A stretch of DNA of 64,000 bases from an uncultured Ruminococcus sp. (GTDB lineage: Bacteria; Bacillota; Clostridia; Oscillospirales; Ruminococcaceae). The stretch covers positions 62,001 to 126,000 of the forward strand of contig CADCFQ010000002.1 in the NCBI GenBank assembly GCA_902800795.1. Direction: 5' to 3'. The notes under the pieces are model-generated. The model was not told the DNA's origin. It saw only the letters and a list, made by a program, of their open reading frames with translations, and searched no databases. Below, piece by piece: positions 33,941 through 43,135 of this stretch (position 1 is the stretch's first letter; every line of letters starts with the position of its first letter). The position numbers were made by a program, and so were the translations under genes.

Positions 33941-35341
33941 ATGCCTGTGCTTAAAAGGAATCCAAAACCTAAAGCAGGTCTTAGAATCATAGTAGTAGGC
34001 TGCGGAAAAGTCGGAAAAACACTGGTAGAACAGCTTTATTCCGAGGGTCACGACGTTACTGTCATCGACCAGAACGCCCAGCGTGTTTCTGATGTGGCTG
34101 CCGCCTATGATGTTATGGGCGTCACCGGAAACGGAGCAAGCTTCAGTACCCTTATGGATGCCGGGATAGAAAAAGCCGATGTTATCATCGCTGTAACGCA
34201 GAGCGACGAGCTCAATCTCCTTTGCTGCACCGTGGCAAAGCGTGTTGCAAAGTGTTCGGCTATCGCCAGGGTAAGAAATCCTGACTACGGCAACGAGATA
34301 TCTTATCTTCGTGAAAAGCTTGAGCTTGCGATGATAATGAACCCCGAGCTGGAAGCCGCAAGAGAAGCCGCAAGGATACTCTTCCTGCCCACAGCCCTCG
34401 AGGTAAACGCCTTTGCAAACGGACAGGCCGAGCTTATAACCTTCAAGCTCCCGACCGACAATAAACTGGATAACAAGGACCTTATGTCGCTGAGCACCGT
34501 CACACAGGCAAGCGTGCTCATCTGCGCTATCGAGCGTGGCGGCGAGGTCATCATCCCTTCCGGAAGCTTCACCATCCGGGGCGGTGACACCATCACCTTT
34601 GCAGCTTCAAGAAGAGCCGCTGTGAAGTTCTTCTCGGATATAGGCATAAAAACACATTCAGCTAAGAGCACCATGATAATCGGCGGCGGAAAGGCGGCTT
34701 ATTATCTGGCGCAGAAGCTTATAGAGGGCGGTACCTCTGTCAAGATAATCGAGCTTGACAGACAGCGCTGCGAGGAGCTCAGCGTCCTGCTGCCGAAGGC
34801 TGTTATCATCAACGGCGACGGCACCGATGTTGACCTTCTGAAGGAAGAGGGCATAGAATATGTCGAGTCCTTTGTTCCGCTGACAGGTATCGACGAGGAG
34901 AACGTGCTGCTCACGCTCCACGCAAGACAGATATCTGACGCAAAGGTAATTACAAAGATAAACCGCATAAACTTCAAGGACGTTATCAGCGGCCTTGACC
35001 TCGGAAGCGTTATCTATCCGAGATACATAACCTCGGAAGCTATCATCGGCTATGTAAGAGCAAAGACCGAATCGGGCGACAGCAATATCGAGACCCTTTA
35101 TCACCTTTTCGATCACAGAGCCGAGGCTATCGAGTTCAAGGTCTATGAGGACTCCAAGGTTACAGATACTCCCCTTATGGAGCTTGACCTTAAACCTCAC
35201 CTGCTGGTGGCTTTCATAAACCGTCAGGGCAAGATCATCATCCCCTCCGGTCAGGACTGCATCAAGCGTGGCGACACCGTGATGATAGTTACCACACACA
35301 CCGGGTTCAACGATATTTCCGATATACTTAACGAGCACTGA
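33941..35341 (+). CDS. trkA: Trk system potassium uptake protein TrkA
   Basis: 466 residues: two RCK repeats, each with an NAD-binding Rossmann core (IIVVGCGKVGKTL at ~16 and MIIGGGKAAYYLAQ at ~240, the latter with a degenerate glycine motif) and a TrkA-C domain. It is the cytoplasmic gating subunit of TrkH. AGGAGG precedes ATG 33941, and trkH follows by 19 bp. Confidence 0.95.
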   Translation: MPVLKRNPKPKAGLRIIVVGCGKVGKTLVEQLYSEGHDVTVIDQNAQRVSDVAAAYDVMGVTGNGASFSTLMDAGIEKADVIIAVTQSDELNLLCCTVAKRVAKCSAIARVRNPDYGNEISYLREKLELAMIMNPELEAAREAARILFLPTALEVNAFANGQAELITFKLPTDNKLDNKDLMSLSTVTQASVLICAIERGGEVIIPSGSFTIRGGDTITFAASRRAAVKFFSDIGIKTHSAKSTMIIGGGKAAYYLAQKLIEGGTSVKIIELDRQRCEELSVLLPKAVIINGDGTDVDLLKEEGIEYVESFVPLTGIDEENVLLTLHARQISDAKVITKINRINFKDVISGLDLGSVIYPRYITSEAIIGYVRAKTESGDSNIETLYHLFDHRAEAIEFKVYEDSKVTDTPLMELDLKPHLLVAFINRQGKIIIPSGQDCIKRGDTVMIVTTHTGFNDISDILNEH

Positions 35342-35360
35342 TCAAGGAGCATTTTAATAT

Positions 35361-36839
35361 ATGAACAGATCCATTATCAAGTTTGTTTTGGGGCACGTTC
35401 TTATGACAGAAGCTCTGCTCATGCTGCTGCCCTGCGCTGTTGCACTTTTCTACGGCGAAAAGGTAGGCATCTACTACCTGGCTGTGGCAGCCGTGGCTCT
35501 GGGTATCGGAGCTCTGGCAACAAGAAAGAAACCCAAGAACACTGTATTCTATTTAAAAGAGGGTGCGCTGTCCACAGCACTAAGCTGGATAGTCCTCAGC
35601 TTCTTCGGCTGTCTGCCTTTCTGGCTCAGCGGCGAGATACCCAAGTTCACAGATGCACTGTTCGAGACTGTCTCGGGCTTTACAACAACGGGAGCCAGCA
35701 TCCTTTCGGATGTTGAACATCTCTCCCATGCGGCGCTTTTCTGGCGCAGCTTCACACACTGGATAGGCGGAATGGGCGTTCTTGTCTTCCTGCTGGCGAT
35801 AATCCCCTTAAGCAGCGGCGGCTCGAATATGAACCTTATGAAAGCGGAGAGCCCGGGGCCTTCCGTAGGAAAGCTGGTCCCAAAGATAAAGGCCACCGCA
35901 AGGATACTCTATCTTATCTATCTGGGTATCACAGTTCTCGAATTCATATTGCTGCTCTTTGGCAGGATGAGCATTTTTGAGTCGCTGTGTACAGCCTTCG
36001 GGACCGCAGGAACAGGCGGCTTCGGCTTCAAGAACGACAGCTTCGCAAGCTTCTCGCCCTATATACAGTGGGTCGTTACTATATTTATGATACTGTTCGG
36101 AGTAAACTTCAACTGTTACTATTTCCTGTTGTTCAGACAGTTCAAAAAGGCGTTCACCATGGAAGAGGTGCGCACCTATTTCATCATAATCTTTATATCT
36201 GTGGCGGTCATCTTTGCTAATATACTTGATATGACCGCAGGCATCGCAGACGCACTCAGGCAGTCGTCCTTCCAGGTGGCTTCGATAATCACCACCACGG
36301 GCTTCTCAACGGTGGACTTCAATATGTGGCCGTCACTGAGCAAGGCTCTGCTGGTGCTGATAATGTTCGTCGGCGCCTGTGCAGGAAGCACCGGCGGCGG
36401 TATGAAGGTTTCAAGATTCATCATCCTGTTCAAGTCGGTGAGAAAGGAGCTCAACTCCTACATCCACCCGAAGAGCATACAGAAGATAAAGATGGACAAA
36501 AAGCCTGTCGAGCACGAAGTGGTAAGAGCCACCAACGCTTATGTTGTGGCTTATCTGATCGTATACGTCATCTCACTCGTTATTATTGCGCTTGAAGGCC
36601 GTGACCTGATAACGACCTTCACCTCTGTTGCCGCAACGATAAACAACATAGGCCCGGGCCTTGAACTTGTCGGCCCTGCAAGCAACTTCGGCTTCTTCTC
36701 GATACCGTCTAAGCTTGTGCTTATGTTCGATATGCTGGCAGGAAGACTTGAGATCTTCCCGATGCTGCTCATATTCTACCCCGGCGCATGGAAAGACCTG
36801 TGCTGCCGCCGCAAGGAGAAGCAGGTAAAAGCTGAATAA
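35361..36839 (+). CDS. trkH: Trk/Ktr potassium transporter membrane subunit TrkH
   Basis: 492 residues with about ten membrane segments in four pore-loop repeats. Selectivity-filter regions are seen at TVSGFTTTGASILSD, AFGTAGTGGFGF, ITTTGFSTVDFN and TINNIGPGLELV. It forms the K+ pore gated by TrkA. RBS AAGGAGC before ATG 35361; same operon as trkA. Confidence 0.95.
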   Translation: MNRSIIKFVLGHVLMTEALLMLLPCAVALFYGEKVGIYYLAVAAVALGIGALATRKKPKNTVFYLKEGALSTALSWIVLSFFGCLPFWLSGEIPKFTDALFETVSGFTTTGASILSDVEHLSHAALFWRSFTHWIGGMGVLVFLLAIIPLSSGGSNMNLMKAESPGPSVGKLVPKIKATARILYLIYLGITVLEFILLLFGRMSIFESLCTAFGTAGTGGFGFKNDSFASFSPYIQWVVTIFMILFGVNFNCYYFLLFRQFKKAFTMEEVRTYFIIIFISVAVIFANILDMTAGIADALRQSSFQVASIITTTGFSTVDFNMWPSLSKALLVLIMFVGACAGSTGGGMKVSRFIILFKSVRKELNSYIHPKSIQKIKMDKKPVEHEVVRATNAYVVAYLIVYVISLVIIALEGRDLITTFTSVAATINNIGPGLELVGPASNFGFFSIPSKLVLMFDMLAGRLEIFPMLLIFYPGAWKDLCCRRKEKQVKAE

Positions 36840-36846
36840 ACAAAAA

Positions 36847-36887
36847 AACAGCACGCTGCAGATAAAGCAGTGTGCTGTTATTGTTTT
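36847..36887. terminator. terminator between trkH and ohrR
   Basis: AACAGCACGCTG (36847-36858)/CAGTGTGCTGTT (36868-36879) stem; A-rich on one side, T-rich on the other, so bidirectional. Confidence 0.8.
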
Positions 36888-36897
36888 GCTTTGATAT

Positions 36898-37338
36898 TCA
36901 GGAGCAGCAGCCGTTTATAAGCTTCTGGAGTATGCCGCACAGCAGCTTTGCTTCCTCGACCGAAAGGTCAACTGTACAGGCGATCTTTGCAGGCACCTCG
37001 AGAGCCTTGTCCCGAAGCGCCATTCCCTCATCCGTGACAGTGACGATGAGCACTCGCTCATCCCCGGTGTCACGCTGACGCTTTATAAAGCCCTTCTGCT
37101 CCAGCTTTTTGAGCACAGGGGTCAGCGTTCCCGAATCGAGATACAGAAGCGAGCCCATATCCTTGACGCTTATGCTCTCGTGCTCCCACAGCACCATCAT
37201 AGTGATGTACTGGGTGTAGGTCAGGCCTATCTCGTCGAGCACAGGCTTATAGCGCCTGACTATCTCCTTTGAAGCCGCATACAGCGGAAAACACATCTGA
37301 TTTGAAAGCTTCAGCGCTTCGTATTTCTTCTCCATCAT
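36898..37338 (-). CDS. ohrR: MarR/OhrR family peroxide-responsive regulator
   Basis: 146 residues with a winged helix (LTYTQYITMMVLWEHESISVKDMGSLLYLDSGTLTPVLKKLE) and the OhrR N-terminal sensor pattern NQMCFPLYAASKEI, with the single reactive Cys at 16 (15 if the second Met is used, as in B. subtilis OhrR). Additional Cys lie near the C terminus (INGCCS), as in 2-Cys OhrR proteins. It ends the operon of peroxidase and thioredoxin genes, which supports organic-peroxide sensing and autorepression at the operator near 39127. Confidence 0.88.
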   Translation of the reverse strand: MMEKKYEALKLSNQMCFPLYAASKEIVRRYKPVLDEIGLTYTQYITMMVLWEHESISVKDMGSLLYLDSGTLTPVLKKLEQKGFIKRQRDTGDERVLIVTVTDEGMALRDKALEVPAKIACTVDLSVEEAKLLCGILQKLINGCCS

Positions 37339-37347
37339 CTCACAGCC

Positions 37348-37656
37348 TTACTTTTTTGAAAGTATGAACGCCTTCATAGCGTCCTTGGGGCGGAAGCCAA
37401 CTGCCATATCCACCAGCTGGCCGTTCTTGTAGATGCCTACCGCAGGTATGCTCTGGATGCCGTTTTCACCAGCAAGGTCGCCGTTCTCGTCCACATCACA
37501 GGCAAAGAACTCGACCTCGTCAAGCTCCTCTGCAAGCTCCTCAAGAACAGGTGCCAGCATCCTGCAGGGGCCGCACCATGTTGCATTAAAGTCCACCACT
37601 GCATATTCGCTTGCCTTTACTGCGGAAAAATCGTTATTCTCAATTATCTTTATCAT
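37348..37656 (-). CDS. trxA: thioredoxin
   Basis: 102 residues with the canonical active site WCGPC (~27-31), FNATWCGPCRM and cis-Pro in IQSIPAVGIY. It reduces disulfides of the peroxidase and other targets using the adjacent reductase. RBS GAGGAGG before ATG 37656. Lies between the reductase and OhrR genes. Confidence 0.95.
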   Translation of the reverse strand: MIKIIENNDFSAVKASEYAVVDFNATWCGPCRMLAPVLEELAEELDEVEFFACDVDENGDLAGENGIQSIPAVGIYKNGQLVDMAVGFRPKDAMKAFILSKK

Positions 37657-37686
37657 TTTTATATCCTCCTCTGATATTTTATACTG

Positions 37687-38538
37687 TTATTTCAGACCGT
37701 TCAGGTATGCCACCGCAGACAGCGCCGCAACATTCCCCTGACCGGCGGCCTTTACATACTGATAAGGCTTTCCGGCTATATCTCCGCAGGCGAAAAGCCC
37801 CGGCAGATTTGTTTTCATCATAAGGTCTACCTTAATATGCGCTCCCTCGGTCTCGACACCCGGGATAAGCTTGTCAGGCGCCACAGCGTCCCTGAGAACG
37901 AAAACGCAGGACACCTCCCTCTCGCCGGAGTCTGTCACAAGGGCGCTCACGCTTTTGTCCCCTGTGATCCTCACGGGCTTCCCGCTGAGGATCTCTATAT
38001 TGTCCCTCTCCGAGGGCAGCTGCTTATTCATCGGCACATAGATGACCTTTTCGACTATCTCCGAAAGAAACTCCGCTTCCTCCGGCGCATCATCGCTGTA
38101 GCCAAGCACAGCCACTGTCTTGCCCTTATAAAGCCTTGCATCACAGGTAGCACAGTAGCTGACCCCACGGCCGAGGAACTCGTCCTCGCCCTCGAGAGCC
38201 TTTGCATTCACAACTCCCGTTGCGGCTATGACGCTTTTAGCATCTATCATATCCTCGCCGGCTTGCAGCGTAAAATGATCTCCCATAGAGTACACAGCAC
38301 TGACCTGCTTGTCCGTTATCTCTATTCCAAGGTCATCAAGCTGCTGTCTTAGCTTTTCAGCGAAGTCCGCTCCGCTTATCTGTGACAGCCCCGGATAGTT
38401 GTCTATCCTGTGAGCCTTAGAAAGCTTGGCGCTAAGTTCGGGGCTGCCCAGCAGCACGATATCCTTGTTCCTTATCTTCGCCGTTATCGCCGCCGAGATG
38501 CCTGCCGGCCCCGTGCCTATTATCGCAATATCATACAT
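37687..38538 (-). CDS. thioredoxin reductase-like flavoprotein, probably NADPH-independent
   Basis: 283 residues. FAD-binding IIGTGPAGISAA, redox CATC (129-132) and the second FAD motif GLFACGDIAGKPYQYV are intact. The NADPH-binding region is degenerate: VAVLGYSDDAPEEAEFL replaces GGGDSA-type motif, and the HRRxxxR basic motif is missing (IYVPMNKQL). This combination is known for ferredoxin-dependent flavin thioredoxin reductases (FFTR) of clostridia, so ferredoxin may be the electron donor. It lies directly upstream of thioredoxin. Confidence 0.85.
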   Translation of the reverse strand: MYDIAIIGTGPAGISAAITAKIRNKDIVLLGSPELSAKLSKAHRIDNYPGLSQISGADFAEKLRQQLDDLGIEITDKQVSAVYSMGDHFTLQAGEDMIDAKSVIAATGVVNAKALEGEDEFLGRGVSYCATCDARLYKGKTVAVLGYSDDAPEEAEFLSEIVEKVIYVPMNKQLPSERDNIEILSGKPVRITGDKSVSALVTDSGEREVSCVFVLRDAVAPDKLIPGVETEGAHIKVDLMMKTNLPGLFACGDIAGKPYQYVKAAGQGNVAALSAVAYLNGLK

Positions 38539-38546
38539 CCTATCAC

Positions 38547-39092
38547 CTATCCGATCAGCTCGGCCACAAGCTTTTCAAGCTCCTTCATATCATTTGTCGG
38601 CTCGAACCTTGCGACCACGTTTCCCTCTCTGTCAACAACGAACTTTGTAAAGTTCCACTTTATATCGGGATTGTTCTTATAATCCTTGTCCTTGGCTTTG
38701 CACATTGCAGACATCATCACTGCCTTCGGACCCTTGCCAAAACCCTCAAAGCCCTTCTGGGATTTCAGGAACTTAAACAGCTCTATCTCGTTCTCGCCGT
38801 TGACATCAGACTTTTTCATCTGCTCAAACTGCGTGTTATACTTGAGAGTGCAGAACTCGTGTATCTCCTCGTCCGTTCCCGGAGCCTGTCCCGCAAACTG
38901 GTTGCAGGGCACGTCGATTATCTCCAGGCCCTTGTCGTGATACTTCTCATACATCTCCTCCAAGGGCTTATACTGGGGCGTGAAGCCGCAGCCCGTTGCT
39001 GTGTTGACAACTATCATTACCTTGCCCTTATAATTCGCCAGCGATACGTCCTCGCCCTTTGCGTTCTTTACACTGATGTCGTAAATATTCAT
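38547..39092 (-). CDS. glutathione peroxidase-family (thioredoxin-dependent) peroxidase
   Basis: 181 residues. Peroxidatic Cys in NTATGCGFTPQY (~36), CNQFAGQAPGTDEEI with Gln, and WNFTKFVVDREG with Trp/Asn of the catalytic tetrad. It uses Cys, not selenocysteine. Such enzymes usually take electrons from thioredoxin, and the operon supplies thioredoxin and its reductase. RBS GAGGAGAT before ATG 39092. First gene of the redox operon. Confidence 0.93.
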   Translation of the reverse strand: MNIYDISVKNAKGEDVSLANYKGKVMIVVNTATGCGFTPQYKPLEEMYEKYHDKGLEIIDVPCNQFAGQAPGTDEEIHEFCTLKYNTQFEQMKKSDVNGENEIELFKFLKSQKGFEGFGKGPKAVMMSAMCKAKDKDYKNNPDIKWNFTKFVVDREGNVVARFEPTNDMKELEKLVAELIG

Positions 39093-39126
39093 GTTTATCT
39101 CCTCCTCGGGACCTGTCTTTTGTCAA

Positions 39127-39188
39127 ATTCGATTGTGTGCAATTTAATCTTGCAAGTTCAATATAACATATCATTCCCGAAAAGTCAA
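39127..39188 (-). promoter_or_regulatory. promoter and candidate OhrR operator
   Basis: TTGACT (39188-39183), 17-bp spacer ending TGT, TATATT (39165-39160). Downstream, at about 39127-39148, is an AT-rich imperfect palindrome ATT-cg-ATTG-tgtg-CAAT-tt-AAT, similar in form to OhrR sites (ATTGT/ACAAT half-sites). Location just after the start site suits repression. Confidence 0.65.
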
Positions 39189-39231
39189 GCATTATTCTAA
39201 GGTTTTACATTTTGTTAATATTTGTCCTTCC

Positions 39232-39267
39232 AAAAAAGGGTCTGTGTACCGACCGGCACACAGACCC
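39232..39267 (-). terminator. terminator of EF-G-like gene
   Basis: GGGTCTGTGT/ACACAGACCC stem followed by TTTTTT on the minus strand, just after the stop codon. Confidence 0.92.
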
Positions 39268-39279
39268 ATTAAGCTCATA

Positions 39280-41361
39280 TTATTCAACCACAGTGTTCTT
39301 TGCGATAACATCTGCAACCAGGTGGGACGGCAGAGGCTCGTATCTTGCCTTTTCAAAGGTGAACGTGCCCTGACCCTGTGTTACCTGACGCAGAAGCAGT
39401 GTGAAATCGGACATCTCTGCCATAGGAACTTCCGCAACGATCTCGGTCATTCCCTTCTTCTCTGCCGGGTTCATTCCCAGAACTCTGCCCCTTCTCTTGT
39501 TCAGCTCGCCCATCATATCTCCGGTGTTGTCATCGGGAACGAGAACATTGAGCGCACCGATAGGTTCAAGAAGGATAGGATCAGCCTGCTTCATACCCTC
39601 TTTATAGGCTATGGAAGCTGCCATCTTGAATGCCATTTCAGAGGAGTCAACAGGGTGATAGGATCCGTCAACAAGGATAGCCTTGAGGCCTACAACAGGG
39701 AATCCTGCGAGGATACCGTGTCTGATGCTCTCCTGGAGACCCTTTTCAACTGCCGGGAAGAAGTTCTTGGGAACTGCTCCGCCGAATACCTTCTCCTCAA
39801 ATACCAGCTCGTCGCTGATGCAGGGCTCGAATTCTATCCATACATCGCCGTACTGGCCGTGGCCGCCGGACTGTTTCTTGTGTCTGCCCTGGACCTTGAC
39901 TTTCTTTCTTATGGTCTCTCTGTAGGATATCTTGGGTGTATCTGTCACCACCTTAACGCCGAAGGTGCTGTCGAGCCTGCCCACGATGGAGTCAAGCTGG
40001 AGTCCGCCGAGAGTGCTCAGTATCATCTCATTGGTAGCGGGATCGAGCTCATAGGTGATAGTTCTGTCCTCTTCCATTATCCTAGCCATAGCAGCTGCTA
40101 TCTTGCTCTCGTCGCCCTGCTTCGCAGCCTTGACGGATACCTTGTAGCCTGCTGTCGGGAATTTCATAGGTGCAAACTTAACGACTCTGGAAGCGTCGCA
40201 GATAGTATCGTTGGTATTGACGTTCATCTTCACCGCAACAACTATATCGCCGCAGCGAGCCTCGTCAACATCGGTCTGCTTCTTGCCCTGAAGGGTGACA
40301 AGCTTGCCCACCTTCTCGGTGGTGCCTGTTGTTGCATTGACAACTTCCTTGTTAGGAGTGAGCTTTCCGGAGAAGACCTTCATAAAGGACATCTTTCCTA
40401 CATAAGGGTCTGCAACGGTCTTGAATACAAAAGCGGTCATGGGGTCGCTCTCTGTGCAGGTCACTTCAACTGCGTCGCCCGAAGCGTTCTCGCCCACCAT
40501 AGCATCCTTCTCGGAAGGTGCCGGCAGCAGCAGATCTATCTCCTTGAGCAGCATATCTATACCCTCGAGAGTTGTTGCGGAAACGCAGACAACAGGAGTG
40601 ATAAGACCCTGGTTAAGTCCGTTGTGGATACCGTCGACCAGCTCATCCTGAGTGAATGCTTCGCCCGAGAAGAACTTATCCATAAGCTCCTCGTCAGTTT
40701 CAGCCACAGCCTCGGAAACAGCTTCTCTAAGGCCGTCGATACGGTACTCCATCTTGTCGGAGACCTCAGCAGTAGGCATATCTGTCTCGGTGGCTGTTCC
40801 GTTCTCATACTTATAAGCCTTCATCTCGATAAGGTTCACATAAGAAACTATCTTTCTGTCGGCTATTACCGGAACAACAACGGGGCACACTGTCGGGCCG
40901 AACTCGGCCTTGAGCTGTGTGAGCACGTTATTGAAATTAGCGTTCTCGTCGTCAAGCTTTGTAACGACAAACATAGCAGGCTTACCCATTTCCTTGGCAT
41001 AGTCATAAGCCTTATGTGTGCCGACCTTAACGCCGGACTTAGCGGATACTGTGATAAGCACGCAGCCGCTTGCGAATATACCTTCTATCTCCTCGCCCTC
41101 ATAGTCGAACAGGCCGGGGGTGTCAAGGAGATTTACCTTGAACTCGCCTGTTTCCAGAGATGAAAGTGATGTATATACCGAGCACTTTCTTGAGATCTCA
41201 TCGGGATAGTAGTCCGAAACGGTATTTCCGTCGAGGACCTTTCCGAGCCTGTCAGAAGCGCCGCTCTTAAAAAGCAGAGCCTCTGTCAGCGAGGTCTTTC
41301 CCGAGCCTGCGTGTCCCGCAATGGCAATATTTTTGATCTTCGTGCTGTCATATTTTTTCAA
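39280..41361 (-). CDS. elongation factor G-like GTPase (FusA2-type)
   Basis: 693 residues, five EF-G domains. G1 is GHAGSGKTS, G3 is DTPG and G4 is TKLD, where usual EF-G has NKxD. GGHGQYGDVWIEF in domain IV and the C-terminal elongation motif RRGRVLGMNP are present. The divergent G1 and G4 place it with EF-G-like proteins of Firmicutes, not the main FusA. Translation starts at TTG 41361, where CAGGAGCG is well placed; the upstream in-frame extension has no family similarity. Monocistronic. Role in stress ribosomal rescue or modulation is not established. Confidence 0.88.
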   Translation of the reverse strand: MKKYDSTKIKNIAIAGHAGSGKTSLTEALLFKSGASDRLGKVLDGNTVSDYYPDEISRKCSVYTSLSSLETGEFKVNLLDTPGLFDYEGEEIEGIFASGCVLITVSAKSGVKVGTHKAYDYAKEMGKPAMFVVTKLDDENANFNNVLTQLKAEFGPTVCPVVVPVIADRKIVSYVNLIEMKAYKYENGTATETDMPTAEVSDKMEYRIDGLREAVSEAVAETDEELMDKFFSGEAFTQDELVDGIHNGLNQGLITPVVCVSATTLEGIDMLLKEIDLLLPAPSEKDAMVGENASGDAVEVTCTESDPMTAFVFKTVADPYVGKMSFMKVFSGKLTPNKEVVNATTGTTEKVGKLVTLQGKKQTDVDEARCGDIVVAVKMNVNTNDTICDASRVVKFAPMKFPTAGYKVSVKAAKQGDESKIAAAMARIMEEDRTITYELDPATNEMILSTLGGLQLDSIVGRLDSTFGVKVVTDTPKISYRETIRKKVKVQGRHKKQSGGHGQYGDVWIEFEPCISDELVFEEKVFGGAVPKNFFPAVEKGLQESIRHGILAGFPVVGLKAILVDGSYHPVDSSEMAFKMAASIAYKEGMKQADPILLEPIGALNVLVPDDNTGDMMGELNKRRGRVLGMNPAEKKGMTEIVAEVPMAEMSDFTLLLRQVTQGQGTFTFEKARYEPLPSHLVADVIAKNTVVE

Positions 41362-41478
41362 TTTGATCGCTCCTGTTCTGTAAATGGATTTAAAGCTTAG
41401 CTCCGCTCTGGCGGCGATATTCGCCGAGCGGTGCCGATTATTGTCAATGTGCACAAAACACACCGACGGTACTATATA

Positions 41479-41507
41479 ATTATATACCATTTTCTCAAAA
41501 AATTCAA
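41479..41507 (-). promoter_or_regulatory. promoter of EF-G-like gene
   Basis: TTGAAT (41507-41502), 17-bp spacer, TATAAT (41484-41479). Confidence 0.82.
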
Positions 41508-41598
41508 TACCCTAATCAAAAAACTTTTTCGTAAATATGAACAATGTTTTACCCGAATTCTCAACAACTTGCACAACCGGGAGCGCATGGCAAAGCAA

Positions 41599-41632
41599 AA
41601 GCACTTTTGTCAGAGTTCTGACAAAAGTGCTC
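41599..41632 (-). terminator. terminator of proC-yesL operon
   Basis: Long perfect stem AGCACTTTTGTCAGA/TCTGACAAAAGTGCT with T-rich 3' side on the minus strand. Confidence 0.9.
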
Positions 41633-41655
41633 ACATAACATTTTCACCTGATAAT

Positions 41656-42477
41656 TTAGGAGATAGTCTTTTTCTTGCTTTTGTTTTTCTTTTTCTGCTC
41701 CTTGACCGGAGTCTCCTCGGCGGCCTTGTCCTCGAAGAGCTGTTCTTCCTTTATGCCCTCCTTGTAGGCATACTCGGGGTTTACCTCTCCACGCTTGTCA
41801 TAGTAAGGCTGGATAACGTGCTTTCTCACAACGGGATAGCAGTTGAAGCAGATAACAAAGCAGAGGAACGAGAACGGCCAGAAAATTATGATAAACAGTG
41901 ACGGCCACAAGAACGCATAGCAGGGAACGATGACCAGGAACGATACCAGAAGCGTCCACAGCGACGCTTTAAGATCCAGCGCCACAAGGTAGAACGAGTT
42001 TTTGATTATCTGTACCATAGTCAGGTTGGTGGAGCTTATCATTATATAGATGTAGAAGTGCATCATATAGAAGATGAGCATACAGCACAGCGAGATCATA
42101 AACGGAACGTAGATCATCGTATTCTGCTGAGCCCAGATATAATAGGTGGGTACGCCAACGATGAAGCCCAGGGTGAAAAGAATGTCGATAAAGCTCATCA
42201 CAAAGCCCTGCTTGAGGTTCTTCTTGAAGGAGTCCCAGAAATCGTGGAGCAGAAAAACGTTTCTCTCCTGAGAGTAATTTCTGCACACCTTGGTCATTGC
42301 CGCTGTTGCAGGGCCGATAGTTACTACCGGCAGGCAGAACAGAAGATAAAGAACATTCACCTCAAGAAGCTTCCACATATGGCGCCCGTAGACCTCCCAG
42401 AACTTGAAAAAGCCCTTCTTTTCGTGAGGTGTTTTCAAAACTCCCCTGTGCTGATAATTGTTATCAAACATTCCCAT
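41656..42477 (-). CDS. DUF624 (YesL-like) membrane protein
   Basis: 273 residues with about five membrane segments (LLEVNVLYLLFCLPVVTIGPATAAM is the YesL hallmark near 37-60) and a highly charged Lys/Glu C-terminal tail (KEQKKKNKSKKK). YesL-like proteins often sit with carbohydrate ABC systems, but here the neighbours are proC and a SpoIIM-like gene. RBS TAGGAGAAT before ATG 42477, 39 bp after the SpoIIM-like stop, so likely co-transcribed. Function unknown. Confidence 0.85.
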   Translation of the reverse strand: MGMFDNNYQHRGVLKTPHEKKGFFKFWEVYGRHMWKLLEVNVLYLLFCLPVVTIGPATAAMTKVCRNYSQERNVFLLHDFWDSFKKNLKQGFVMSFIDILFTLGFIVGVPTYYIWAQQNTMIYVPFMISLCCMLIFYMMHFYIYIMISSTNLTMVQIIKNSFYLVALDLKASLWTLLVSFLVIVPCYAFLWPSLFIIIFWPFSFLCFVICFNCYPVVRKHVIQPYYDKRGEVNPEYAYKEGIKEEQLFEDKAAEETPVKEQKKKNKSKKKTIS

Positions 42478-42516
42478 TTATATTCTCCTAACCTGGAAGC
42501 AGACCGCTTCCGTGTT

Positions 42517-43086
42517 TTAATTTCCTAAAGAGACCGCCAGCCACGCCGCTCCGCAGCCGCAGGCCGCAACAGCCAGAAGCTGGACGAATTTTAGCACATA
42601 GAGCCTGACAGTGTCTCTCATCCCGAGAACTATCCTGTCGGCAAAGGTGTGGCGCAGATAAGCGTTTGAGAGCGTCACCGCCTCACAGCAGGCAAGAGAA
42701 AGCGCCGCCGCAGTAACGCTGTGACAGATCACAAGAGCTGCCGCCTGTCTTATAAGCTCCGGGCCGTCAAGAGACAGGTATACCTTTGCAAAAGCCGCTC
42801 CCTGACCCAGGCCCCTGAGCGCCATAACGATAAACGTTGCCGGCTGACCGACGGGGAAAAAGCCCAGCATGAATATCACAGCCATAAACACAGCTGAACC
42901 TGCGAAAAAGCGCAGAGCCGTCAGAATGTCCTGTCTGCCGCCAAGCCCCGAAAAGCCGCCCAGCGCCTCTGTGGGCACACCGCTGCTCACCGCCTCGCAG
43001 ATAACGCCTATCAGCTCCCCCACAAGGCAGGCGCACAAAAACAGCGCAAAAAAGCCTGTCCGCCCAAGTCCGTTTTCATTTGTCAT
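42517..43086 (-). CDS. SpoIIM-like membrane protein
   Basis: 189 residues with about five membrane segments. The segment FMLGFFPVGQPATFIVMALRGLGQGAAF (~70-100) matches the central region of stage II sporulation protein M-type proteins. In spore-formers SpoIIM acts with SpoIIP and SpoIID in engulfment, and SpoIIP is encoded at 62346. Similarity is moderate and the assignment tentative. ATG 43086 has AGAGGGAG; a longer in-frame reading lies inside proC and is rejected. Confidence 0.7.
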   Translation of the reverse strand: MTNENGLGRTGFFALFLCACLVGELIGVICEAVSSGVPTEALGGFSGLGGRQDILTALRFFAGSAVFMAVIFMLGFFPVGQPATFIVMALRGLGQGAAFAKVYLSLDGPELIRQAAALVICHSVTAAALSLACCEAVTLSNAYLRHTFADRIVLGMRDTVRLYVLKFVQLLAVAACGCGAAWLAVSLGN

Positions 43087-43135
43087 ATTATCACTCCCTC
43101 TATGCAGTATATGCACAGAGCGAGTATCATATTCT

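Noticed and set aside
39244-41163. A 639-codon open frame on the plus strand opposite the EF-G-like gene
   Set aside because: It is antisense to a clear EF-G-like GTPase, and shows no ribosome-binding site or domain motif; long antisense frames are common opposite such biased codon use.
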